Origin: Sideroxydans sp.
Lineage (GTDB): Bacteria; Pseudomonadota; Gammaproteobacteria; Burkholderiales; Gallionellaceae
DNA length: 42,578 bases
Direction: 5' to 3'
Assembly (NCBI GenBank): GCA_029850585.1
Contig: JARCRQ010000087.1
Span: 1 to 42,578 of the forward strand
Part shown: positions 10,948 to 17,633 of the stretch, one piece after another
Position numbering within the stretch: the stretch's first letter is position 1
Layout: every line of letters begins with the position of its first letter
Position numbers and translations under genes: made by a program
Notes under the pieces: model-generated
What the model was told of the DNA's origin: nothing
What the model saw: only the letters and a program-made list of their open reading frames with translations
Databases searched by the model: none

Positions 10948-11436
10948 CTATTTTTTCACAGCGTTGATTGAGGCAATCGCACGTTCCAGCACCGCGCGAT
11001 CTAATTGGTCTTTTTCTCGTACGGTTTGCTTGGTTCGCAACAGTCCTTCTAAGCTCACAGTTTTAACCTTTACCCCATCAATGTCAGTTAATTCGGCAAA
11101 GGATGAGAGTGTTTCGTAGGTTTCGCCACAGGCATTAAACTTCAGGTAAACAATAAACTCATCCGCCACACGTATCGCATCACCCTCTTCAAACCATGAC
11201 GGGTCAATATCCGCAGCAACGCCATCGGGGAGCGACATTAGTGCGGCGCGAACCAAGATGCCAACTGCTTTGCTTGGCGGAAAAATAAAATCAATATCGG
11301 TTGTGGCGCGCTGATAGCCATGCGCAAACAAGGCATAACCACCAATGAGTAAATAATCTATTCCCGCCTCACTAAATGATTGCACCAGATTTTTTAGGTC
11401 GTCTAAGGTCGCGGGGCGGGCAATTTTTTCAGTCAC
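10948..11436 (-). CDS. Nucleotidyltransferase-fold protein (AbiEii/DUF6036-like), putative toxin-antitoxin component
   Basis: The 162-residue product has the nucleotidyltransferase signature: LIGGYALFAHG (about residues 30-40), then TTDIDFIF with the metal-binding DxD at about 46-48. This resembles the Pol-beta-fold proteins of AbiEii/MNT-like modules, which transfer nucleotides to RNA or protein targets. It starts with GTG at 11436; its GTGA overlaps the stop of the upstream 79-residue gene, indicating translational coupling. The pair lies inside an accessory island between a transposase fragment and a palindromic repeat. A third catalytic acid further down is plausible but not certain. Function is inferred from the fold only. 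Confidence 0.7.
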   Translation of the reverse strand: MTEKIARPATLDDLKNLVQSFSEAGIDYLLIGGYALFAHGYQRATTDIDFIFPPSKAVGILVRAALMSLPDGVAADIDPSWFEEGDAIRVADEFIVYLKFNACGETYETLSSFAELTDIDGVKVKTVSLEGLLRTKQTVREKDQLDRAVLERAIASINAVKK

Positions 11437-11672
11437 GTTGGTAAGCCCTTCATGTTATGAATCGCCACCATCGTATCAGTCAAAATCTGCGCTTGATGAT
11501 CGTTTGCTTCTTGGTGCGTCTTGAAGTGATAAACGCCTTTTTGCACCACCAACATTTTCCCGTAAAGAAAAGCCGCTTGCAGCGTTTCATTAAACGCGCA
11601 CGCCTCACGCAGCAACGCTCCCGAAGCATGGGCTTGTAAAATCACTTCCTGACGAGTACCGACTTGGCGCAT
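11433..11672 (-). CDS. Small hypothetical protein coupled to the nucleotidyltransferase
   Basis: The 79-residue product (MRQVGTRQEV...) is not recognised. It is predicted soluble and mixed helix/strand, with no signal peptide or membrane segment. The start is the ATG at 11672; no clear Shine-Dalgarno is seen. Its stop overlaps the GTG start of the nucleotidyltransferase, so the two are made from one transcript. Size, position and coupling suggest the partner of a toxin-antitoxin-like pair, but nothing in the residues proves it. Confidence 0.6.
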   Translation of the reverse strand: MRQVGTRQEVILQAHASGALLREACAFNETLQAAFLYGKMLVVQKGVYHFKTHQEANDHQAQILTDTMVAIHNMKGLPT

Positions 11673-11695
11673 AGATTGTTTATTTGGATGCTTGG

Positions 11696-11760
11696 GTAGG
11701 GTGGGCTTCAGCCCAGCGTTTTTGTTGTCCGCGAGGGCAGATGAGGCTTACCCACCCTAC
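11696..11760. repeat. 65-bp palindromic MITE-like element
   Basis: The terminal inverted repeat GTAGGGTGGG (11696-11705) is matched by CCCACCCTAC (11751-11760). A small internal hairpin, GGGCTTCAGCCC, lies at 11703-11714. Short GTAGGGTGGGCTT...-type palindromes are common dispersed repeats in proteobacterial and cyanobacterial genomes. With no coding capacity, this one would be a non-autonomous element. Only one copy is in the window. Confidence 0.6.
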
Positions 11761-11780
11761 ACTTGCTTAACTTAAAAAAG

Positions 11781-11820
11781 AATTCGAGTCTGACCCCATT
11801 TATCGTGACCCCATTTATCG
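11781..11820. repeat. REP-like GAGTCTGACCC repeat with 15-bp tandem duplication
   Basis: AATTCGAGTCTGACCC at 11781-11796 matches, at 15 of 16 positions and in inverted orientation, the repeat at 13396-13411. It runs into two exact tandem copies of TGACCCCATTTATCG (11791-11805 and 11806-11820). The second copy abuts the truncated end of attC1, so the repeat appears to have replaced the missing R' end of that site. Similar GGGTCAGACTCG sequences are, from memory, often seen beside REP-type or IS200-like transposase genes; no such gene is in the window. Confidence 0.55.
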
Positions 11821-11876
11821 AATTCACCGGCCTGCGCGGCTTTTTGCGCAGGTCCGGTGGAATGATTGGTTAGGCC
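11820..11876 (-). repeat. attC: Integron attC site 1 (truncated at the R' end)
   Basis: Read on the minus strand, the site starts with GCCTAAC (11875-11869), which holds the TAA stop of the methyltransferase gene. A long imperfect palindrome follows: plus-strand arms ATTCACCGGCCTGCGC (11822-11837) and 11846-11863. The second arm carries two unpaired bases, T at 11853 and a G at 11859-11860. Extrahelical bases on one arm are the hallmark of attC folding. The expected GTTRRRY end is missing; repeat DNA lies there instead. Confidence 0.75.
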
Positions 11877-12598
11877 GAACGAATGCGTTTTGCAAGTATT
11901 GAGACAACCCGAGGGGCAGCGCTGCCGGGCATTAGGTTTGGATTGTGCGCGTTGACGTACATAAAATTGCTCCCATTGCGCTCCCAATCTATAACTTTCA
12001 CCCTGGTTATCTCAAAGCCATTAGAGGAGAACAAATGGGTGTTGTAGTCGTCCTTGGTTGCCTCAATAATGTCATGTTCGCTAACCGACTCTATCACTCC
12101 AACTCTATTAGCAAGGTGAATCCACTCTACGGTTGGTTGGCATAACATTTCAGTTAGCAACAAATCCTCGATGTTCTCTCTGTATTTCTTTGGGCGTTCA
12201 GTTATTGCAAGTGATAGGGAAGTGCGCCTATCAACGTCATCAAGATGCGAACCAATAAACCAGCAAACAATTCCCTTCGGGGAAAATGCTTGTATTTCGT
12301 TCTTTTCTTTTTCGGATAAAGCAAACAGGTCGGCGTGGATTATTCTGGCAGCAACTCCTTTTGCCACCAAAGAGGCGTTCGCCAAGCTAACGAGATGTTC
12401 ATTATTATCAATCGCTAGAACACTTCTCGTTGATGCCAAATAGCTAGTCGACAATCCTGAGCCGCAACCAATTTCTAGTACATTTTCGTCTGGAATTTCC
12501 TTCGATAATGCCGCGTAAATTCCTTGATCGGCTAGATGTTTCGACTCTTTTCCCCAAAACTCGGAGTAAGTTTTCTTGTTCATTCGTACTAATTGCAT
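11870..12598 (-). CDS. Class I SAM-dependent methyltransferase carried as an integron cassette
   Basis: The 242-residue product has a seven-strand methyltransferase fold. Motif I VLEIGCGSGLS (about residues 40-50) binds S-adenosylmethionine. The acidic loop after strand 2 is VLAIDNN (about 60-66), and the DL of IIHADLF (about 85-91) follows. The substrate is not evident. GGAG (12607-12610) lies 8 bases before the ATG at 12598. The TAA stop lies inside the attC1 R'' box, and the gene starts about 67 bases inside the cassette edge formed by attC2. Both facts fit a promoterless integron cassette. Composition is more AT-rich than flanking housekeeping genes, consistent with transfer. Confidence 0.85.
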   Translation of the reverse strand: MQLVRMNKKTYSEFWGKESKHLADQGIYAALSKEIPDENVLEIGCGSGLSTSYLASTRSVLAIDNNEHLVSLANASLVAKGVAARIIHADLFALSEKEKNEIQAFSPKGIVCWFIGSHLDDVDRRTSLSLAITERPKKYRENIEDLLLTEMLCQPTVEWIHLANRVGVIESVSEHDIIEATKDDYNTHLFSSNGFEITRVKVIDWERNGSNFMYVNAHNPNLMPGSAAPRVVSILAKRIRSA

Positions 12599-12658
12599 GC
12601 GTGTGTCTCCCAGAAGTTTTTCAACAAATGAACTGATGTGTGCCGTGGCAAGAAAGTA

Positions 12659-12721
12659 GCCTAACGTGCAGCTAAGGGGCTGCGCGCTTTTGCGCAGTCC
12701 CGCTTTAGCGTAGGGTTAGAG
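12659..12721 (-). repeat. attC: Integron attC site 2 (complete)
   Basis: Bounded by GCCTAAC at 12659-12665 and GTTAGAG at 12715-12721 on the plus strand. On the minus strand this reads CTCTAAC ... GTTAGGC, the expected R'' ... R' order. The inner arms GCTAAGGGGCTGCGC (12671-12685) and 12692-12709 pair as an imperfect palindrome with unpaired bases in the second arm and a short loop. The 63-bp length is typical of attC sites. The stop of the upstream cassette gene (12705-12707) is inside the site. Confidence 0.82.
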
Positions 12722-13103
12722 GTAGCGCAGAAACGTGCTCAAGGATGCATATCATGGCTTCTGTCATTTTGTTGGAATCAACCAACAAACTAAACATCCA
12801 AGTCCTATTTTGTTCGTAGCTTCCAGCTAGCCCCTCAATAGTAACCATATTAGTGGATGGTGAATCTTTGTATGCAAGAAGTGAGTAGTCTATGTCGCCC
12901 ACTCTTCCCAAGCGTCGTAAAACCAGAAGGACAAAGCCAGGATGCAAGTTAGGCAAGGATTCCATCGCCTGATCAACGTAAACGTAAGGAGTATTTCGAG
13001 AGTATTGTCCAGCGTCGATAAATTGCGGAGTGCAATCGATACCTTCGGCACTACAGGCAAAAGATATTGAACAGAGCATAAGAAAAAAAGCTATTGCAGG
13101 CAT
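12705..13103 (-). CDS. Small exported protein of unknown function on an integron cassette
   Basis: The product is 132 residues from the ATG at 13103. A TTG at 13115 is also in frame, but leaves almost no room for a ribosome site; AGAGG lies 13 bases before the ATG. The N terminus MPAIAFFLMLCSISFACSAEG is a signal peptide with probable cleavage near CSA/EG. A Cys pair is possible in the mature chain (CTPQF near the start, MICILE near the end). No domain is recognised. The gene fills its cassette, running from just inside the attC3 edge to a stop inside attC2. Exported proteins without known function are frequent among integron cassettes. Confidence 0.7.
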   Translation of the reverse strand: MPAIAFFLMLCSISFACSAEGIDCTPQFIDAGQYSRNTPYVYVDQAMESLPNLHPGFVLLVLRRLGRVGDIDYSLLAYKDSPSTNMVTIEGLAGSYEQNRTWMFSLLVDSNKMTEAMICILEHVSALPLTLR

Positions 13104-13117
13104 GTGAGAATTCAAAC

Positions 13118-13288
13118 CTCTAACGATTAAAGTTGAGGGACACCCCCGCAGGCGACTTGCGTTTATGGCAGGCGAGCAGAGAATTTTTGAACAGCGTAGA
13201 AAGCATGTTCGAGCCTGACATGCAAGTCGACCAGTGGGGCGCAGCCGGGAGCGTAGCGGACGGTGTTCCCTCTAACGTAACGTTAGGC
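13118..13288 (-). repeat. attC: Integron attC site 3 (long form, about 171 bp)
   Basis: The plus strand has CTCTAAC (13118-13124) and GTTGAGGGACAC (13132-13143). These are mirrored by GTGTTCCCTCTAAC (13263-13276) and GTTAGGC (13282-13288). The second arm equals the reverse complement of the first plus two unpaired T bases. Between the arms is a longer stem-loop region. This R''-L''...L'-R' order with extrahelical bases fits a long attC. The stop of a truncated upstream cassette gene sits in its GCCTAAC box. Confidence 0.65.
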
Positions 13289-13357
13289 GACGATAGGTAC
13301 GCTCCTCTGCTCCAGACACTCGTTACGTGATGCGCTCTCATTTATAGTTGCTCCAAC
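13283..13357 (-). pseudogene. 3' remnant of a third cassette gene
   Basis: On the minus strand an open frame reads VGATINESASRNECLEQRSV, then PIVA and TAA. The stop falls exactly in the GCCTAAC box of attC3, as it does for the methyltransferase in attC1. An in-frame stop lies just upstream and no start is available. It is therefore probably the tail of a cassette gene whose 5' part was lost, with the GAGTCTGACCC repeat lying just beyond. The protein family is not recognisable from 24 residues. Confidence 0.45.
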
Positions 13358-13395
13358 CTAAAAAATAACCGAACTAAATGGTCTTAAGGAAGGTA

Positions 13396-13411
13396 GGGTC
13401 AGACTCGATTT
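13396..13411. repeat. Inverted partner of the GAGTCTGACCC repeat
   Basis: GGGTCAGACTCGATTT is the reverse complement (15 of 16) of the repeat at 11781-11796. The two copies bracket the cassette cluster about 1.6 kb apart in inverted orientation. The 325 bases between the cassette gene at 13103 and topA hold attC3, the gene remnant and this repeat, and nothing else recognised. Confidence 0.55.
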
Positions 13412-13440
13412 AATCTTAATAAACCTATTTTCTAATCAGC

Positions 13441-16083
13441 TTATTTTGCTGCTGTTTTAGCTTTACTCACTGCCTTCTTCGCTGGAACCTTTTTCACCAC
13501 CGCCTTCGCCTTCACTACTTTTTCCACGATTGCTTTTGGCTTTGCCACAGCTTTGGTTTTAGCCGCTGCCTTGGGCTTTGCGGCGGCTTTAGCTTTCGTT
13601 GCAGCCTTCGGTTTTGCCGCCGCTTTCCGTGTTGGTTTTTTACCCGTATCGCCTTTCGCTGCTTTGGCGGCGATGAGTTCTAGGGCTTCTGCTAGGGTGA
13701 TGTCGTCGGGCGAAATATCTTTGGGCAAGGTGGCGTTGATTTTGCCGTGGCGGGCATAAGGGCCATAACGACCGCTGCAAATTTCCACGCTGGCTTTGTC
13801 TTCGGGGTGGTCGCCCAAGGTGCGCAGTACGGTGTTGTTGTCGCGGGCTTGGGCGAGTAATTCACTGGCGCGGGTTAAGTCCACCTCAAAAATGTTGTCG
13901 GTGCGTGGGATGGATTTGAACTTGCCGTCGTGACCGATATACGGGCCAAAACGACCGATATTGACGATGACTTTTTTGCCTGTCTCTAGATGCAAACCGA
14001 GGTCGCGCGGTAGCGATAATAGTTTCAGCGCGTTGGCTAAATCGGCTTGGTCTATCGGCATATCTTTAGGCCAAGACACGCGTTTTGGTTTGATTTTTTC
14101 GCCCTCAACCACTTCGCCCAACTGCACATAATGACCATAAGGGCCGCGCAACAACAACACGGCTTGTTTGGTGTCGGGATATTCGCCCAGCTCCACGCGC
14201 GCGCTGGCATCGTCGGCTGTTTCACCGCTCAAGCTGCGTTTATATTTGCATTCGGGATAGTTGGTGCAGCTAATAAAACTGCCGTAACGACTGAGCTTTT
14301 TCGCCAACGGTTTGCCGCATTCTGGGCAGGCTTCATCGAGCAATTCGACGGGACGCTCGATGTTAGTTTTTTCCTTAATGAGCCCCGAAAAACCTTGCCA
14401 AAACGCATCCAAAACGGGTATCCAGTCACGCTTACCTTCGGACACTTCATCCAGCTCGTTTTCTAAGTTTGCGGTGAAATCGAAATCCACATAGCGGGTG
14501 AAATGCTCGGTTAAAAACTTGGTAACTACACGTCCCACGTCGGTGGGCATAAAGCGTTTTTTGTCGAGAATAGCGTACTCGCGCGCTTGCAGCGTCGAGA
14601 TAATGGTGGCGTAAGTGGACGGGCGACCGATGCCATATTCTTCCAGCGATTTGACCAAACTCGCTTCGGAAAAACGCGGCGGCGGCTGGGTGAAATGTTG
14701 TTCGCCGTAGAGTTTGTTAATCGGCAAAATATCGCCTTCCACCAAGGGCGGTAACTTCGCCGCGTCTTCCTCTTCGGCATCGTCCACGTCCTCCATGTAC
14801 ACGCCAATAAAGCCTGGAAACACTAGCGTTTGACCCGATGCGCGGAACAAGGTGTCGTCGCCGCCTAAACGGATGTCAGTGCTTACTGTGTCGTAACGCG
14901 CGGCGGTCATTTGGCTGGCGAGCGTACGCTTCCAAATCATTTCGTACAGGCGGAACTGATCGACGCTCAAGGAGCTGCGCACACTTTCAGGCGTACGCAA
15001 AATTGAGGTCGGGCGTATCGCTTCGTGCGACTCTTGGGCGTTTTTAGTTTTGCTTTTGAACACGGGTTGCGTGCTGGGCAAATACTCAGAGGAATAATTG
15101 TCGCTGATGTAGCCGCGAATTTCCGCCACGGCTTCTTTTGCCAACGACACCGAATCGGTACGCATATAGGAAATCAAGCCGATGGTTTGACCGCCGATGT
15201 CCGCGCCCTCGTAAAGATTTTGCGCGGTGCGCATGGTGCGATCCGATGTCATACCCAATTTACGCACTGCTTCTTGCTGCAAAGTGGAGGTGGTGAACGG
15301 CGCAGCGGCATGACGTTGTTTGGCGCGCTTCTCGATGCGCACCACTTTGGGCGGCAGCTTCGCGTCGTTTAGTTTGGCATGTATCGCATCAAACTCGGCT
15401 TGATTGGTAATGGTAAGTTGTTCGAGTTTTTTGCCTTGATATTGGAACAATTTTGCGCTGAATTCGATGCCGAGTTTTTGGCTGTCGAGATGCACCGACC
15501 AGTACTCTTGCGATTTGAACGCTTCGATTTCGAGTTCGCGCTCAACAATCATGCGTAGTGCTGGGCTTTGCACCCGCCCCGCCGATAAGCCGGGACGAAT
15601 TTTGCGCCACAACAACGGCGACAAATTAAAGCCGACCAAGTAATCGAGGGCGCGGCGCGCTTGCTGCGCGTTGACCAGCGGCATGGCGATTTCGCGTGGA
15701 TTGGCAACCGCCTCTTTGACGGCGGATTCGGTGATTTCATAAAACACCACGCGCTGCATTTTTTTGCCTTTGAGCGCGCGCTTGGTTTTGAGCAGCTCGG
15801 AAATATGCCAAGCAATCGCCTCTCCTTCGCGGTCGGGATCGGGTGCGAGATAGATGGTGTCGGCCTCGGCGGCGGCTTTAGCGATGGCATCGACATGCTT
15901 GGAGTTGCGGGCAATCACCTCGTAATTCATGGCGTAGCCGTTTTCGGTATCGACCGCGCCATTTTTTGGCACGAGGTCGCGAACGTGACCATACGAGGCG
16001 AGCACTTCAAAATCTTTGCCTAAATACTTTTTCAGCGTTTTGGCTTTGGCGGGAGATTCGACGATCAGGAGATTAGAGGCCAT
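13441..16083 (-). CDS. topA: DNA topoisomerase I (type IA)
   Basis: The 880-residue product relaxes negative supercoils by cutting one strand. The TOPRIM domain has E9 and D82-x-D84-x-E86 (PDPDREGEA). The catalytic tyrosine is Y306 in GLISYMRTDS, and AGRVQSPALR is at about 168-177. A single C4 zinc motif (CPEC...C...C, about 586-612) is followed by three GxYGPY/GRFGPY-type C-terminal repeats. The last ~75 residues are a Lys/Ala/Pro tail of short repeats that probably binds DNA electrostatically. The ATG overlaps the smg stop by one base (TAATG), so it is last in the lysM-dprA-smg-topA run. Confidence 0.97.
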   Translation of the reverse strand: MASNLLIVESPAKAKTLKKYLGKDFEVLASYGHVRDLVPKNGAVDTENGYAMNYEVIARNSKHVDAIAKAAAEADTIYLAPDPDREGEAIAWHISELLKTKRALKGKKMQRVVFYEITESAVKEAVANPREIAMPLVNAQQARRALDYLVGFNLSPLLWRKIRPGLSAGRVQSPALRMIVERELEIEAFKSQEYWSVHLDSQKLGIEFSAKLFQYQGKKLEQLTITNQAEFDAIHAKLNDAKLPPKVVRIEKRAKQRHAAAPFTTSTLQQEAVRKLGMTSDRTMRTAQNLYEGADIGGQTIGLISYMRTDSVSLAKEAVAEIRGYISDNYSSEYLPSTQPVFKSKTKNAQESHEAIRPTSILRTPESVRSSLSVDQFRLYEMIWKRTLASQMTAARYDTVSTDIRLGGDDTLFRASGQTLVFPGFIGVYMEDVDDAEEEDAAKLPPLVEGDILPINKLYGEQHFTQPPPRFSEASLVKSLEEYGIGRPSTYATIISTLQAREYAILDKKRFMPTDVGRVVTKFLTEHFTRYVDFDFTANLENELDEVSEGKRDWIPVLDAFWQGFSGLIKEKTNIERPVELLDEACPECGKPLAKKLSRYGSFISCTNYPECKYKRSLSGETADDASARVELGEYPDTKQAVLLLRGPYGHYVQLGEVVEGEKIKPKRVSWPKDMPIDQADLANALKLLSLPRDLGLHLETGKKVIVNIGRFGPYIGHDGKFKSIPRTDNIFEVDLTRASELLAQARDNNTVLRTLGDHPEDKASVEICSGRYGPYARHGKINATLPKDISPDDITLAEALELIAAKAAKGDTGKKPTRKAAAKPKAATKAKAAAKPKAAAKTKAVAKPKAIVEKVVKAKAVVKKVPAKKAVSKAKTAAK

Positions 16084-16538
16084 TAGTGTATTTGTGCGGT
16101 AACGAGCGGGGTTAAAAGTTCTTCAATAAGCAGCGGATCAAGCTCGCGTTGGCGATTCCACAGCACCATTAAAGTGACCAGTTTGAGTTTATCAACGCTA
16201 AGTTGACGTTGTTGTAAGGCGACGGCGCGGTCGATGACCATTTCCAGTTCGACTTTGGAAATTAAACCGTGTTGATGCGTGCTGATTAAAAACTGCCGCG
16301 CTTCGGCAGAGATGGCGTGCAATTCTGGCGCGCCAAAATGACGCAGCCCAGCATAACTAAATTCGCTGGCGTAGCTGGCAGCATTGCCGTCTTGCATGGC
16401 AGCAATCCACGTCATCGCTTCGGAAATTTCATCGTCTTCAAAGCCTGCGGCGACAAGTTTGCGCGACAATTTATCGAGCGCGGGATACGCCCCCGCGTCG
16501 AAGTAACTTTCAAATAAATACATCAGGATTTCAAACAT
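16083..16538 (-). CDS. smg: Smg family protein (DUF494)
   Basis: The 151-residue product opens with MFEILMYLFESYFD, the usual start of the Smg/DUF494 family found next to dprA and topA in beta- and gammaproteobacteria. It is predicted mostly helical, with no signal or membrane segment. Its molecular function is not established; the constant neighbourhood links it to DNA processing. It starts 14 bases after dprA and overlaps topA by one base. Confidence 0.93.
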   Translation of the reverse strand: MFEILMYLFESYFDAGAYPALDKLSRKLVAAGFEDDEISEAMTWIAAMQDGNAASYASEFSYAGLRHFGAPELHAISAEARQFLISTHQHGLISKVELEMVIDRAVALQQRQLSVDKLKLVTLMVLWNRQRELDPLLIEELLTPLVTAQIH

Positions 16539-16552
16539 GTAAACGACTTGAA

Positions 16553-17632
16553 TTATTGAATACGTTGGTAAAGACCGCCAGGCAGCGTACAGACAATGCC
16601 GTCTAGCTCTAGCGTTAATAGCATGGCGGATAGCTCCGCCACCGTCAAGCCGCTGCGCTGGCTCAAGGTGTCAATGTCCACTGCGTCATAGCCTAAATGC
16701 GCTAATAGCGGCGTGTCATGGTTATCATTTTCAGTCATGCGCGCTGCGACACTAGGGATGCGCCCCGATAATTCTTCTAGCACGTCTTGAGCGGATTCGA
16801 CCAACTTCGCGCCTTGTTTAATCAGCGCGTGGCAACCTTTGCTTTGTGGCGAATGAATCGAACCGGGAATCGCGAACACGTCCCTGCCCTGCTCCATCGC
16901 CAAGCGTGCGGTAATCAGCGAACCACTTTGCAGCGAGGCCTCGACCACCAAGCAGCCCAAGCTCATGCCGCTGATGATGCGATTGCGACGGGGAAAATTG
17001 CCCGCCAGTGGCGGCGTGGCTAAGGCGAACTCCGAAATTAGCAAACCGTGTTGCGCCAACTGGTGCGCTAAGCCGCGATTGGCAGCGGGATAAACTTTGT
17101 CTAAGCCTGTGCCGACCACGGCGATGCTGCGCCCCCGTTCCGCTAAACCGCCTTGATGCGCCGCAGCGTCAATGCCATGGGCTAAACCGCTAATCACACA
17201 TAAGCCCGCCGCACTCAGCGATTTGGCAAACGCCTCGGCGTTGTTCGCGCCTTGTGGTGTGGCGTAGCGGCTACCGACTACTGCGATGGCGGCTTGATTC
17301 AGCAACGCCAAATTGCCCTTGGCATACAACAAGAAAGGTGGATCGCTGATATTCAACAAGGCTTGCGGATAGTCGCTGTCTGCTAGCGTCACAATATGAT
17401 TGTTGCTATCACTTAGCCAGTCCACGCTCGGCGCGAGTAATTCGTCCGCCACGCCTGCGACAATTTGCTGCACAACCTCAGCTTTAACAATTGCTTTTAG
17501 GGAATGAGAAGAGGCGGTAAAAACCGCCTCTGGTGAGCCAAATGCTGCGAGCAAGCGGCGTATCCCTTCACCGCCTAAGCCTCGAATCAAGCCTAGTGCG
17601 AGCCAAGCTTTCAGCGAGACTTCGTCGCTCAT
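16553..17632 (-). CDS. dprA: DNA processing protein DprA (Smf)
   Basis: The 359-residue product loads RecA on incoming single-stranded DNA during natural transformation. A helical N-terminal SAM-like region (about 1-80) precedes the extended Rossmann fold, with VVGSRYATPQG, then ISGLAHGIDAAAH, the VGTGLDKVYP block and FPRRNRIISG. These form the DNA-binding pocket. A C-terminal winged-helix DprA domain (about 300-355) is present. The gene starts two bases after the lysM stop. With the pilin operons downstream, it raises the possibility of natural competence, although DprA is common in non-competent species too. Confidence 0.96.
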   Translation of the reverse strand: MSDEVSLKAWLALGLIRGLGGEGIRRLLAAFGSPEAVFTASSHSLKAIVKAEVVQQIVAGVADELLAPSVDWLSDSNNHIVTLADSDYPQALLNISDPPFLLYAKGNLALLNQAAIAVVGSRYATPQGANNAEAFAKSLSAAGLCVISGLAHGIDAAAHQGGLAERGRSIAVVGTGLDKVYPAANRGLAHQLAQHGLLISEFALATPPLAGNFPRRNRIISGMSLGCLVVEASLQSGSLITARLAMEQGRDVFAIPGSIHSPQSKGCHALIKQGAKLVESAQDVLEELSGRIPSVAARMTENDNHDTPLLAHLGYDAVDIDTLSQRSGLTVAELSAMLLTLELDGIVCTLPGGLYQRIQ

Positions 17633-17633
17633 G

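Noticed and set aside
13120-13341. A 73-codon minus-strand open frame across attC3
   Set aside because: It runs straight through the palindromic attC site and out of frame with the stop placed in the GCCTAAC box; it is more likely an artefact of the recombination site than a gene.
13441-13680. Tandem repeat in the topA tail as a possible mobile repeat or CRISPR
   Set aside because: The repeats are in frame, imperfect and encode a Lys/Ala tail known in other topoisomerases; there are no spacers.
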